From Myxococcales bacterium (GTDB taxonomy: Bacteria > Myxococcota > Polyangia > Fen-1088), in the NCBI GenBank assembly GCA_003153875.1, contig PMBY01000026.1:1-23520 (forward strand): DNA of 23,520 bases. Reading direction: 5' to 3'. Below, one piece after another: positions 1-7,422 of the stretch. Both the position numbers and the translations under genes were made by a program. The stretch's first letter is position 1; each line of letters opens with the position of its first letter. The notes under the pieces were generated by a model. That model did no database searches, was not told the origin of the DNA, and saw only the letters and a program-made list of their open reading frames with translations.

Positions 1-2222
1 TACGCGAAGAGCGGGTGCGCCTTGCCCTCGATGTGCAGAGTCATCTCGGGGCTGTTGGCGGTGAGCGTCCCCTGCCCCGACATGTCGGCCCGGATGACGT
101 CGGTACGGGTGAGGCTGCTCTTGGGGGCTCTCACGGTCAGGTCGTAGGTCTTGCTGCCGCCCGGGGCGATTCTGCCAAAGACCATTTCGTTTTCGTCGAA
201 GAGCGGGTTGTCGCTCTTCAGCACCGCGCGCACCCGATAGACCGTGGTGCTCCCTACGTTCTTCACAGTGCCTCGGATCTTGATGGTGTTGCCCGCCTTC
301 ACCTGAGCCTCGCCCGTGGCCGCTGCCAGGGTGACCTGGATTTGGCCTGGCCCTTGGTTGCCTGGGCCGGCGTTCCAGTCCACGCCCAGCTTTTCCAGCG
401 CGGCCGAAAGGTGCCTGTCCTCGTCGGCGCGAACCTTGTCGAAGAGTGCTTTGCTCGCGTTCACCAGGTCGAGTCGGCGCGGCGTGCGCGCCTGGGCCAG
501 CAGGTCGCGGGCCATGGTGATGGGAAAATCGATGCGATCCTCTTCCGGCTCCGCGCTCTCGCTCTCTTCCTCGTCGGGCGAATCGACCTCGATCTCGTCC
601 GGATCCACCTTGCGTCGCAATTCAGCGGCTGATGGCACATAGAGGTACGAGACGATCTCCTCGGGCCTGGTGCCCTTGCGCACGCTCGGGCTCACCAGGT
701 GCCACTCGTAGTCCGATTCCTGTCGTCGTCGCGTGGAACTCTGCAAGTTGATCCACGCCTCGTCGTTCTTCTTTTCCACCCGCATGCGCACCAGTTCCAC
801 ATCGGGCGTCACGCCCACGCCCTGGATGGAAATATCCCCCGGGGTCAGGTACTGCGCCGTGGTTAGCTTCAGCCCCAGCTTGTCGTCCTCGGGCTTGTCG
901 CCGAAAGGTACGGGCGACGGGATGTCGAACAGCATTTGCACCGAGCCCTTGCCGAAGGTGGTCTCGCCAATGACCACGCCGCGGTCCAGGTTCTTGATGG
1001 CGCCGGCTACGATCTCAGAGGCGCTGGCCGAGTTCTGGCTGACCAGAACCGCCAGGGGAACCTTGCTGTCGCCATTGCGGGTGGCGTGCTCGTCCTTGCG
1101 CTGCGCCCCGCCCACGCCGACCATGGACACGATGACACCCGACTCGATGAACGCATCGGCGACTTTCTGGGCCTGGTCATACAGCCCGCCCGGATTGCCC
1201 CGCAGATCCATGATGATGCCCTTGACCTTCTCCCGCTCAAACATGGCCAGAGCCCGGTTGAGGTCGCTCTCGGTGTTGGCCGAGAAACTGATCACGCGGA
1301 AGTAGCCGATCTTGGCAGCAGGCTGCCCGGCGCTCGCGGGAGCCGTCAGCACGCGCGGTGGCGGGTCGATGGCAGGCGGGTGGATGAAGTCGCGGACAAT
1401 GGTGAACTTCTTGGGCGCCGGCGCGCTGGCCCGTTCGATGTACACGTCGACCGGAGCGCCCACCTCGCCGCGCAGCCGATCCACCGCCTCCTGCAGCGTC
1501 ATGTTGATGGTGGACTCGCTGTTGATACGAACGATGTGGTCTTTGGTCCTGAGCCCGGCGCGCATGGCCGGGGTGTCCGGCATGGGCTTCTTGACCAGGA
1601 TGCGCCCCTTGCGGTCCATCTCGATGACGATGCCCAGCCCGCCGAACTTGCCCTGGGTGGTGGTGCGCATGTCTTTGTAGCTGTCGACGTCGAGCAGGAC
1701 CGAGTGCGGATCCAAGGTGTAGAGCATGCCGTTGGTCGCGGTCATCTCGATCTCGACCAGGTGGCGGGCCACATCCTTGGCGGCCACAGGCTGCAAGCGC
1801 GGCTGGACAAAACGAAAAATGTCCTGCAGGGTGCTGCGCAGGGTCCAGGGCGAGTCCACCCGCTCGACAGGGAATGTCTTCTGCTCGCCGTTGACTCGCA
1901 CCGTGACTTGCTTGGGATCCTGCTCGGGGAATCGGTCGACCAGGATTTCCGGCACGTCCCGCTGCAAGAAGTCCAGCGCGCCCACCAGCATGCGCCTGGG
2001 ATCGAGCCGGGTCTTGTCGAAGTACTGGTTGTTTACGTAGTACAGCGTCTTGGTGAAGATCTGGGCCTGCGCGAGGTCGTAGCTCGAACTCCCCGCGCGG
2101 ACCGGGGCTGACAGGGAGGCATTGGTGGCCAGCCGTATGTCATCGCCGCGAAGCTGAACGGTGAGAACCAGGGCGAGGGCCGAGGCCCCCAGAAAGACAA
2201 GGGTCTTGCGTGCACGTCGCAT
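1..2222 (-). CDS. S41-family C-terminal processing protease with PDZ domain, large extended form (3' end beyond window)
   Basis: Translation from ATG at 2222 is open to the left edge (740 codons), so the C-terminus is missing. The N-terminus (MRRARKTLVFLGASALALVL) is an export signal. A PDZ domain lies at about residues 185-270 (FGGLGIVIEM and following). The S41 catalytic domain follows, with the Ser-Lys dyad readable as S400 in NSASASEIVAGAI and K425 in GETTFGKGSVQ, the spacing of 25 seen in CtpA/Prc proteases. From about residue 620 there is an Ig-like CARDB/NEW3-type segment (AGNTIKIRGTVKNVGSTTVY) absent from ordinary Ctp enzymes. An acidic Asp/Glu stretch sits at about 540-560. A GGAG Shine-Dalgarno lies 7 bases before the start. 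The gene is divergent from rsmI. The family cleaves C-terminal tails of periplasmic or envelope proteins; the substrate here is unknown. It resembles the large S41 peptidases of Myxococcus (inference from memory). Confidence 0.92.
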   Translation of the reverse strand, partial: MRRARKTLVFLGASALALVLTVQLRGDDIRLATNASLSAPVRAGSSSYDLAQAQIFTKTLYYVNNQYFDKTRLDPRRMLVGALDFLQRDVPEILVDRFPEQDPKQVTVRVNGEQKTFPVERVDSPWTLRSTLQDIFRFVQPRLQPVAAKDVARHLVEIEMTATNGMLYTLDPHSVLLDVDSYKDMRTTTQGKFGGLGIVIEMDRKGRILVKKPMPDTPAMRAGLRTKDHIVRINSESTINMTLQEAVDRLRGEVGAPVDVYIERASAPAPKKFTIVRDFIHPPAIDPPPRVLTAPASAGQPAAKIGYFRVISFSANTESDLNRALAMFEREKVKGIIMDLRGNPGGLYDQAQKVADAFIESGVIVSMVGVGGAQRKDEHATRNGDSKVPLAVLVSQNSASASEIVAGAIKNLDRGVVIGETTFGKGSVQMLFDIPSPVPFGDKPEDDKLGLKLTTAQYLTPGDISIQGVGVTPDVELVRMRVEKKNDEAWINLQSSTRRRQESDYEWHLVSPSVRKGTRPEEIVSYLYVPSAAELRRKVDPDEIEVDSPDEEESESAEPEEDRIDFPITMARDLLAQARTPRRLDLVNASKALFDKVRADEDRHLSAALEKLGVDWNAGPGNQGPGQIQVTLAAATGEAQVKAGNTIKIRGTVKNVGSTTVYRVRAVLKSDNPLFDENEMVFGRIAPGGSKTYDLTVRAPKSSLTRTDVIRADMSGQGTLTANSPEMTLHIEGKAHPLFA

Positions 2223-2287
2223 GAATGACTCCGGTTGTGTCGGAGAAGACGAACTTGGATCGTCGATGAGATCCATATTGTGGGTGA

Positions 2288-2296
2288 ATCATAGCA
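2288..2296 (-). promoter_or_regulatory. Possible extended -10 promoter of the S41 protease gene
   Basis: On the minus strand TGC-TATGAT fits an extended -10 element (TGn-TATAAT). No good -35 hexamer lies 17 bases upstream. Transcription would start near 2281, leaving a leader of about 60 bases. The call rests on the motif alone. Confidence 0.25.
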
Positions 2297-2382
2297 AGAC
2301 ACAACCACGCCGTCGTGAGAGGATTCGCACCGTGTTCCGGCCGCTCTGGTTCGCGGACAGGACGCATGCGAGGAACAGGCAG

Positions 2383-3243
2383 TTGACCGAATCTCACTCT
2401 GGCACGCTCTACGTGGTGGCTTCGCCCATCGGCAACGCCCAAGATCTTTCGCCTCGTGCGCTGGAAACCCTGCGCACCGCCGATCTGGTTCTCGCTGAAG
2501 ACACCCGTTCGGCGCGCAAGCTGCTGGACGGCCACGGGATCGACCGTCGCACGCAGTCGTGCTTCGATGCCAACGAGCCGGCGCGTGCCGCGCAAGCAGC
2601 GGCCTTGCTGCGCACGGGCGCGAGCATTGCCCTGCTCTCCGAGGCGGGAACTCCCACGGTGTCCGATCCGGGCTACCGAGTCGTGCGCGCGGCCATTGCG
2701 GCGGGCGCTCGGGTGGTGCCTGTGCCCGGGCCCTCGGCGGTCCTGGCCGCGCTGGTTGGCTCCGGCCTGCCCACCGATCGCTTCTTCTTCGTGGGGTTTC
2801 CCCCGCGCAAGACCGGCGCGCGCCAGGGCCTGCTCGCTCAGCTTGCCTCTCTTCCCGCCACGCTGGTGTTCTTCGAATCGCCTCATCGAGTCGCGGCGAC
2901 ACTGGCTGACTTGTCCGCAGTGCTGGGCAAGGACCGGCCTGCCTGTGTGGCGCGCGAGCTGACCAAGACGCATGAAGAATTCGTGCGCGGCACGCTGGCC
3001 GAGCTGGCGGAGCGCTACGCGAGCGAGCGTCCTCTCGGTGAAGTGACCCTGGTGGTGGGCGGCGCGTCCGAGGAAGCAGGCGAAGGCGACGGGCAGTGTG
3101 ACGAGGAGATTCGCGCGCGCGCACGGACTCTCTTGGCCTCGGGCTTGTCGGCGCGCGATGCCGCCGATGCCCTGGCCAGCGAAACCGGCCGGCCGAGGCG
3201 CGAGACCTACCGGCTGGTGCTGGACCTGCGGGCGCGCGAGTAG
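2383..3243 (+). CDS. rsmI: 16S rRNA (cytidine-1402 2'-O)-methyltransferase RsmI
   Basis: RsmI is a SAM-dependent methyltransferase that modifies the ribose of C1402 in the 16S rRNA decoding centre. The whole family pattern is readable: GTLYVVASPIGNAQDLSPRA at the N-terminus, LAEDTRSARKLL, LLSEAGTPTVSDPGYRVVRA, PVPGPSAVLAAL, GLPTDRFFFVGFPP, FFESPHRVAATL and VARELTKTHEEFVRGTLAEL. The chosen TTG start at 2383 has AGGAA seven bases upstream and gives 286 aa, the normal length for the family. GTG at 2332, with GAGAGG nine bases upstream, is a credible alternative that adds 17 residues. The frame is open further upstream, but that region overlaps the divergent promoter region and lacks family similarity. 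It ends 9 bases from the stop of the convergent gene at 3253. Confidence 0.95.
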   Translation: MTESHSGTLYVVASPIGNAQDLSPRALETLRTADLVLAEDTRSARKLLDGHGIDRRTQSCFDANEPARAAQAAALLRTGASIALLSEAGTPTVSDPGYRVVRAAIAAGARVVPVPGPSAVLAALVGSGLPTDRFFFVGFPPRKTGARQGLLAQLASLPATLVFFESPHRVAATLADLSAVLGKDRPACVARELTKTHEEFVRGTLAELAERYASERPLGEVTLVVGGASEEAGEGDGQCDEEIRARARTLLASGLSARDAADALASETGRPRRETYRLVLDLRARE

Positions 3244-3252
3244 CGACGCCCA

Positions 3253-3912
3253 TCATCGTGCATCGGAATCGGAAGCCGTTCTCTTGGCACTCATCCAGTC
3301 AAGAAGGACACGGGCTTCGCGACTACGATATCCATGCCACTCTCCGGCAGCGAAGGGCCTGAGCGCCTCTGCCGCCAGCTCATAGCGCGTCAAATGGATC
3401 AGGCACAAAGCGCGGTTGAAGCGCGCCTCGGGAGCAAACACGCCCCGACGATGATCGCGAAGGTAATCATCCCAGGCAGCCAATGCGCGTTCGGGCGAAT
3501 GGGCGAAGAAATGAGCGCGGTGGGCTCGCTCATACGCACGAGCTTCGCTGTGGGAACCTTCCTGGTGGAGGGGCCGGCGGGAAAGGGGCGACGGGGGCAC
3601 AGGCTCCACTTCGGGTAGCGGCAAGGCCACGGCCGGGACCTTCGCGACAGCGGCATGTTCGGGCGGGCGAACGGACGGGTACGCAGGCACCAATCTTCGC
3701 CAGCGCAGACCCGTCCAGGCGACGGCGGCCGAGGTGAGAATCAATAGACCGATGGCAGCGGCAAGCCAGAACCGGCCGAGAATCCGCCGCCGGTGTATGT
3801 GCTCGCCAGATGCCGCCAACACGCGAGCCCGCGTTGCTCGACCATCAGCTGGCGTGGCGGTCGCCTCGCGAAAGGCGTGGACAAACGCGTCTAGGTCATC
3901 CCCGCGGCTCAT
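3253..3912 (-). CDS. Single-pass membrane protein with TPR-like periplasmic domain, putative anti-sigma factor
   Basis: 219 aa. Residues 1-45 are a charged, presumably cytoplasmic head. One hydrophobic helix lies at about 46-67 (FWLAAAIGLLILTSAAVAW). A Pro-rich stretch (about 75-115) follows, then a helical region (ERALAAWDDYLRDHRRGVFAPEARFNRALCLIHLTRYELAAEAL) that reads like one or two tetratricopeptide-type repeats. The ATG overlaps the stop of the ECF sigma gene by four bases (ATGA), so translation is probably coupled. A membrane protein translated directly after an ECF sigma gene is the usual arrangement for its anti-sigma factor, so that role is inferred. There is no obvious zinc-binding (ZAS) HxxxCxxC motif. 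It could instead be a FecR/TolA-like envelope protein. Confidence 0.75.
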   Translation of the reverse strand: MSRGDDLDAFVHAFREATATPADGRATRARVLAASGEHIHRRRILGRFWLAAAIGLLILTSAAVAWTGLRWRRLVPAYPSVRPPEHAAVAKVPAVALPLPEVEPVPPSPLSRRPLHQEGSHSEARAYERAHRAHFFAHSPERALAAWDDYLRDHRRGVFAPEARFNRALCLIHLTRYELAAEALRPFAAGEWHGYRSREARVLLDWMSAKRTASDSDAR

Positions 3913-4508
3913 TCGTCGTGCTCCTCGGACAAGAGATCACGCAGCCGCCGCCGGGCGTGTAGCAAACGAGTTCGCACGGTGCTTTCGGGCACGCCGACGA
4001 GTACGGACACTGCCGACGACGACAGACTCTCCACTGCGCACAGCACGAAGACTTCGCGCTGCGCGCGCGGCAGGCGCTGCAGCGCAGCCGCCATCCGCGC
4101 CGCCAGCTGGGCGCGGTAGGTGTGGTGCTCGGGATCGCGAATTCCGCCGATGTCTAGCCGAGCGTAGTCTTCCAGGGTTCGGCGTCGGCGTAGGGCCGCC
4201 CGGGCATGGTGTCGCGCACGCTTGATGGCGATGGAAAGCAGAAACGTCTCGAGGGCCGCCTCGCCGCGAAATCGTCCCGCGGCTCGCGACAGCGCGGCGA
4301 AGGTCTCTTGCACCACATCCTCGGCAGCGGCGTCCTCGGCCAGCAGACGGCGGGCGAGGATGCGGACCCGCTGGTGCCAGCGGTCGAACGCACGCGCCAC
4401 CGCGTCTGCACTCCCGCTGCCGATCTCTGCCGCCAGCGCGACGTCGTCGGATCGTGCTGCGTCCGTCCCCTTGGGACTTGCGGGTGGTTGGGGCCTTTGC
4501 CGCATCAT
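3909..4508 (-). CDS. ECF-family RNA polymerase sigma factor (sigma-70 regions 2 and 4)
   Basis: 199 aa, normal for ECF sigmas. Region 2 spans about residues 40-110 and includes the DVVQETFAALSRA signature (core-binding and -10 recognition) and LETFLLSIAIKRARHHARA. Region 4 is at about 140-195 (LPRAQREVFVLCAVESLSSS, then VGVPESTVRTRLLHARRRLR), a helix-turn-helix for -35 recognition. Regions 1.1 and 3 are absent, as expected. The ATG overlaps the upstream envelope-protein stop by four bases and its own stop overlaps the next start by four bases, so the three genes form one translationally coupled unit. The regulon is unknown; autoregulation is plausible (see the candidate promoter at 5758-5784). 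Confidence 0.93.
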   Translation of the reverse strand: MMRQRPQPPASPKGTDAARSDDVALAAEIGSGSADAVARAFDRWHQRVRILARRLLAEDAAAEDVVQETFAALSRAAGRFRGEAALETFLLSIAIKRARHHARAALRRRRTLEDYARLDIGGIRDPEHHTYRAQLAARMAAALQRLPRAQREVFVLCAVESLSSSAVSVLVGVPESTVRTRLLHARRRLRDLLSEEHDE

Positions 4509-5731
4509 GGGAGCCTGTAGCGTGCGCCGATCATCGGGGTCGTCAACAGGAAGGGTTCAAGGCCGGTGGCCGACAGGTGAGCGCCGACGTGGACGACGAG
4601 ATCAAGGGATGATGTCACGGGAAGGCCGACCGTAACCAGGCCTCGAGCGTAGATTGTGGCTTGGGTTTCTGGGCTAAGGGTTTGGGTGGAAAACAGTCCT
4701 CCTACCGAGCTGTACTGGAGGGAGCTGTGTCCCACCATCCCCTTGGTTGCCTCGACCCCGAGCCCGACACTGGCCTCAAGAAACCAGCTCTTGTATCGCA
4801 AGCGACTTCCGATGAAGGCCGCGGCGCCGAAGAGATGGATCGCCGACCCGACCTCAAGCGCCACTCCCCACAAGCGGGCGGTTGCGTCGTTGTGCTGGAT
4901 CTCGACATGCGTGCTCGTGTCCCAAGAGGGCCCTGCGTAGGATGTGGTGCCTGTTGGCTGTCCATCCCACTGATTGGGAAGCGAGAGAGCCGTGAACCCC
5001 GCCGCAACCGTGATGCTCCACGGAGATCCGTTCACTGCCTGCCCCGGAGCGGATTTTGTTGCGATGACTGCTTCGGGACCGGGCTCGATTTGCTTGGACA
5101 CCAGACCTGAAGACGCGGCCGCTTTGATCGAAGCGGCGGTTGCGAGAGGTGGCGGCTGCAACCCCAGATGGTCGGTCGTCGAGCTGACGGCAGGCGTGCT
5201 CGCGGGCATAGCCGTGGTCGCCGGATTCGGCATTGCACCAGAGCTGCTGAGCGACTCGGCGGCAGCAGGCGTCGCCACGATTGCGCTCACCTGATCTCGG
5301 GCCAGGTTTCCAGCCAGCAGGGCGACGGCCTTTCGTCGTGCAGCGGCCTCGCTTGGGGCCGGGATGTTGCGCGAAACCAGATTGCGCGGACTTCGCCGCA
5401 GGGACATGGCAATTCGCCTGTTGTCCACCGCGACGATGAGGACGTCGGATTGGTCCGAGGCCGCAAGATCGTCGCTGCCCCTGGTCGGTCGACCGCTGTT
5501 CTCGTCGCCGGGAGCGATGACAGAGACATGCAACTCGTCGGCGATAGCCCGACGGAGTTCGTCAGCGTCACCTCCCGGGCCGGGTGTGCCTTCCACGACC
5601 ACGAGCAGAGGCCCTTTGGGATCGAAAACGCGCGGTTCGCTGGGATTCGCCGCGCGCGACAACGAGGGCGCGATCCACATCAGGACGCCGAAGGCCACAC
5701 CGATCGACGAAAGGATGTTTCTCGTGAACAT
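4505..5731 (-). CDS. Exported envelope protein: N-terminal alpha/beta domain, linker, C-terminal beta-barrel-like domain
   Basis: 408 aa, family not recognised. A clear signal peptide (MFTRNILSSIGVAFGVLMWI, cleavage after SRA) is followed by a globular domain at about 35-150 (LLVVVEGTPGPG, DVLIVAVDNRRIAMSLR). An Ala/Ser/Thr/Pro-rich linker runs from about 155 to 240. The C-terminal part has alternating aromatic/Gly strands (WSITVAAGFTALSL, LEVGSAIHLFGAAAFIGSRL, SWFLEASVGLGVEA, SLDLVVHVGAHLSA) typical of a small outer-membrane barrel. It is the first gene of the ECF operon. AAAGGGG lies only one base before the ATG, unusually close, but an in-frame stop just upstream excludes an earlier start. 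Its place ahead of the sigma factor suggests an envelope sensor or sensed component (inference). Confidence 0.75.
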   Translation of the reverse strand: MFTRNILSSIGVAFGVLMWIAPSLSRAANPSEPRVFDPKGPLLVVVEGTPGPGGDADELRRAIADELHVSVIAPGDENSGRPTRGSDDLAASDQSDVLIVAVDNRRIAMSLRRSPRNLVSRNIPAPSEAAARRKAVALLAGNLARDQVSAIVATPAAAESLSSSGAMPNPATTAMPASTPAVSSTTDHLGLQPPPLATAASIKAAASSGLVSKQIEPGPEAVIATKSAPGQAVNGSPWSITVAAGFTALSLPNQWDGQPTGTTSYAGPSWDTSTHVEIQHNDATARLWGVALEVGSAIHLFGAAAFIGSRLRYKSWFLEASVGLGVEATKGMVGHSSLQYSSVGGLFSTQTLSPETQATIYARGLVTVGLPVTSSLDLVVHVGAHLSATGLEPFLLTTPMIGARYRLP

Positions 5732-5757
5732 ACCCCTTTGTCGCCCGCCGCCCGCCT

Positions 5758-5784
5758 AACGTTCAATACTTTCGCGTCCATTCC
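5758..5784 (-). promoter_or_regulatory. Candidate ECF-type promoter for the sigma operon
   Basis: On the minus strand GGAAT is followed after 18 bases by CGTT. This resembles the GGAAC -35 and CGTC/CGTT -10 pattern of ECF-dependent promoters, though the spacer is one or two bases long. It would start transcription about 20 bases before the ATG at 5731. It lies in the 108-base gap after the upstream beta-barrel gene. Confidence 0.25.
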
Positions 5785-5839
5785 CGCCATCGTTTCGGGG
5801 CCGTCACCTGGCACCAATGGCCGAGATATAGAGAAGGAG

Positions 5840-7123
5840 CTAGAACACCACGCCGCCGTCGATCAAGAGCCGCCACGAGTACGCATTCTCGATGCGGTAG
5901 CGCCGGCCGGGCACGTCGTACACCGCGTTGCCAGACGAGCCGTCCGTGAGATCGTGCGACTGCTGCCAGTAGAGGCCGAAGAGACTGCGCAAGCGTGCGT
6001 GCGGCCCGATCTGAATGATGATACCCGTGTCGCCACCCATCTGGACGTAGCTCGGGCTGTGCGTGACCCCGGGATTGGGGTAGTCCGCGAGGCCGTCGCC
6101 GTTTCTGTCCAGGTCCACGCTGGGCCCGTTGCTGGCCGCTCCAGCTGGATGGCGGCAGTAGTTCGTCGGATTGGTTGAGCAGCGTGAATCGCCGGACAGC
6201 GCCTCCCACAGCGGGCTCTGCTCCAGACCGTCCAGGCGCAATTCTGCTTGGCCCCGCAGCTCGTAGGCCACGCGGTGGTGAGCCTGCTGGTCGTGCCACA
6301 AGGTCGCTTCCAAGCCCGTCTCGAAGCCGAGGCGCTTCTGCGCCCCGCCGCTCACCCCGGGCGCGGAAAAGGGGCTGCCCTGTGTCAGCACTGGCAGCAC
6401 GACCCAGGCCCCCGAGTATGGTTCCAGCGGGCCGAAGCGCCGCGAGAACAACGTGGACAGGATGAACTGGTGGTAGCCGAGACCCACGCCCGTGTTCTTG
6501 GTGGGCGCGGCCGGATCGAAGCGCATGTCCTCGGCCAGGGAAAGTCGCGTCTCGAAATGCAGGAGCCAGGTGGGCTTGGTGTCGTCCCGGGCTTGGTTGA
6601 ACACCGCCCAGTTTGCCCCCAGGCCCCAGTATTCAAAGCCACGCCGCGTGGGACCGCGGAACACATTCGCCGACGGAGTCAGGGTTCCGTATCCGGGAAG
6701 AATGCCATCGCGCAAGGTGGTCGAGTTGGTCGCGTCCACGCAGCCGTTGGTTTGATCCGCGCAGTACCGGTCGAAGTCGAGCGAGCGCTGGTCGGCTAGA
6801 ACGATGGACAGCACGGTGAAGAGACTCAGATCCTTGAACAGTCCCGCCTCACCGCGAAGCTGGATGACGTCCCGGCTGCGTTGATAGAGGAGATCGCTCA
6901 CCAGCCCGATACGCCCCCCGGTATCCTGCGCCTCATACTCGCGGTTCAGCGACCCTTGCTCGTGCTCGTGCAGGTAGCTGAGCGATGCTGTCCAGTCCAT
7001 CCACTCATGGGCGGGAAGGCGTCCCGTCACCACACGAGTTTCCTCGGCGGCCTGGGCCGGTTCGGCCAGGCCGATCAACACAAGGGCCAAAAGGCCAATG
7101 GTGCGTGTGACAGTCCCTCGCAC
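5840..7123 (-). CDS. Outer-membrane beta-barrel protein
   Basis: About 427 aa from GTG at 7123. The signal peptide (RTIGLLALVLIGLAEPAQA) is followed by amphipathic strand-rich sequence (WMDWTASLSYLHEH, RIGLVSDLLYQRSRDVIQLR, GLGYHQFILSTLFSRRFG, HARLRSLFGLYWQQSHD). The protein ends in ...LLIDGGVVF, with the terminal Phe typical of barrels inserted by the BAM complex. Two disulfide-sized Cys pairs occur in loops (CADQTNGC; CSTNPTNYC). A DLDRNGDGLADYPNPG stretch resembles a calcium-binding EF-hand-like or thrombospondin-type loop. The frame is open to GTG at 7219, but the extra residues are basic and lie in degraded repeat DNA, so the shorter start is preferred; neither has a good ribosome binding site. 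Substrate and function are unknown. Confidence 0.8.
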   Translation of the reverse strand: MRGTVTRTIGLLALVLIGLAEPAQAAEETRVVTGRLPAHEWMDWTASLSYLHEHEQGSLNREYEAQDTGGRIGLVSDLLYQRSRDVIQLRGEAGLFKDLSLFTVLSIVLADQRSLDFDRYCADQTNGCVDATNSTTLRDGILPGYGTLTPSANVFRGPTRRGFEYWGLGANWAVFNQARDDTKPTWLLHFETRLSLAEDMRFDPAAPTKNTGVGLGYHQFILSTLFSRRFGPLEPYSGAWVVLPVLTQGSPFSAPGVSGGAQKRLGFETGLEATLWHDQQAHHRVAYELRGQAELRLDGLEQSPLWEALSGDSRCSTNPTNYCRHPAGAASNGPSVDLDRNGDGLADYPNPGVTHSPSYVQMGGDTGIIIQIGPHARLRSLFGLYWQQSHDLTDGSSGNAVYDVPGRRYRIENAYSWRLLIDGGVVF

Positions 7124-7180
7124 GGTGCGGCTTCGACGATACCACAAGCGCAGGTTTTCTTGTCTACTCGCGATCGCGCA

Positions 7181-7221
7181 GATAGCGTCGCACCGTCTGA
7201 TAGCGCGATAGCGTCGCACCG
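7181..7221. repeat. 15-bp direct repeat, two copies
   Basis: GATAGCGTCGCACCG occurs exactly at 7181-7195 and again at 7207-7221, separated by 11 bases. It lies between the beta-barrel gene and the transposase remnant. It may be a small duplication or a paired binding site for a regulator; nothing decides between these. Confidence 0.7.
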
Positions 7222-7269
7222 ACAGCGCCTTGGTGGGCGAGGCGCCAGTGGCCCGGATCTGCCAAGGGC

Positions 7270-7422
7270 CAGGGTGGCGATGCCCAGAATGCCTCCCGCC
7301 TGCCCCGCAGGGCGTTCAGGTGCTTGGTACGGCTTGTGAGAATGTTTGAGAAACTGTGGCAGCCGGCGGTGATTGTCGACGACGATCGCGTGGTAGTGGG
7401 TTGACATCGTGCCGGTGCAGAC
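7270..7422 (-). pseudogene. Remnant of a REP-associated tyrosine transposase (Y1/IS200-like, RAYT)
   Basis: The minus strand reads VCTGTMSTHYHAIVVDNHRR-LPQFLKH, in which HYH is the HUH metal-binding motif of Y1 transposases and the sentence matches the MSNHYHxVVxD...LPxFL pattern of RAYT proteins. At about 7340-7350 the similarity moves to another frame, where KHLNALRGRREAFWAS continues the same family (NALRGRWExxW). After that the likeness stops, and the catalytic Tyr region and C-terminus are missing. This is a frameshifted, doubly truncated fossil. It overlaps the 5' end of the divergent YfhO-like gene by a few bases. Confidence 0.75.

Noticed and set aside
936..2111. Long plus-strand open frame (391 codons) and other antisense frames over 1-2222
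   Set aside because: It lies opposite the S41 protease, whose catalytic motifs are clear; the translation is His/Arg/Ala-rich with no domain, typical of an antisense shadow in GC-rich DNA.
2033..3256. 407-codon minus-strand frame across rsmI
   Set aside because: It overlaps rsmI completely and the protease start region, has Arg/Pro-rich composition and no motifs.
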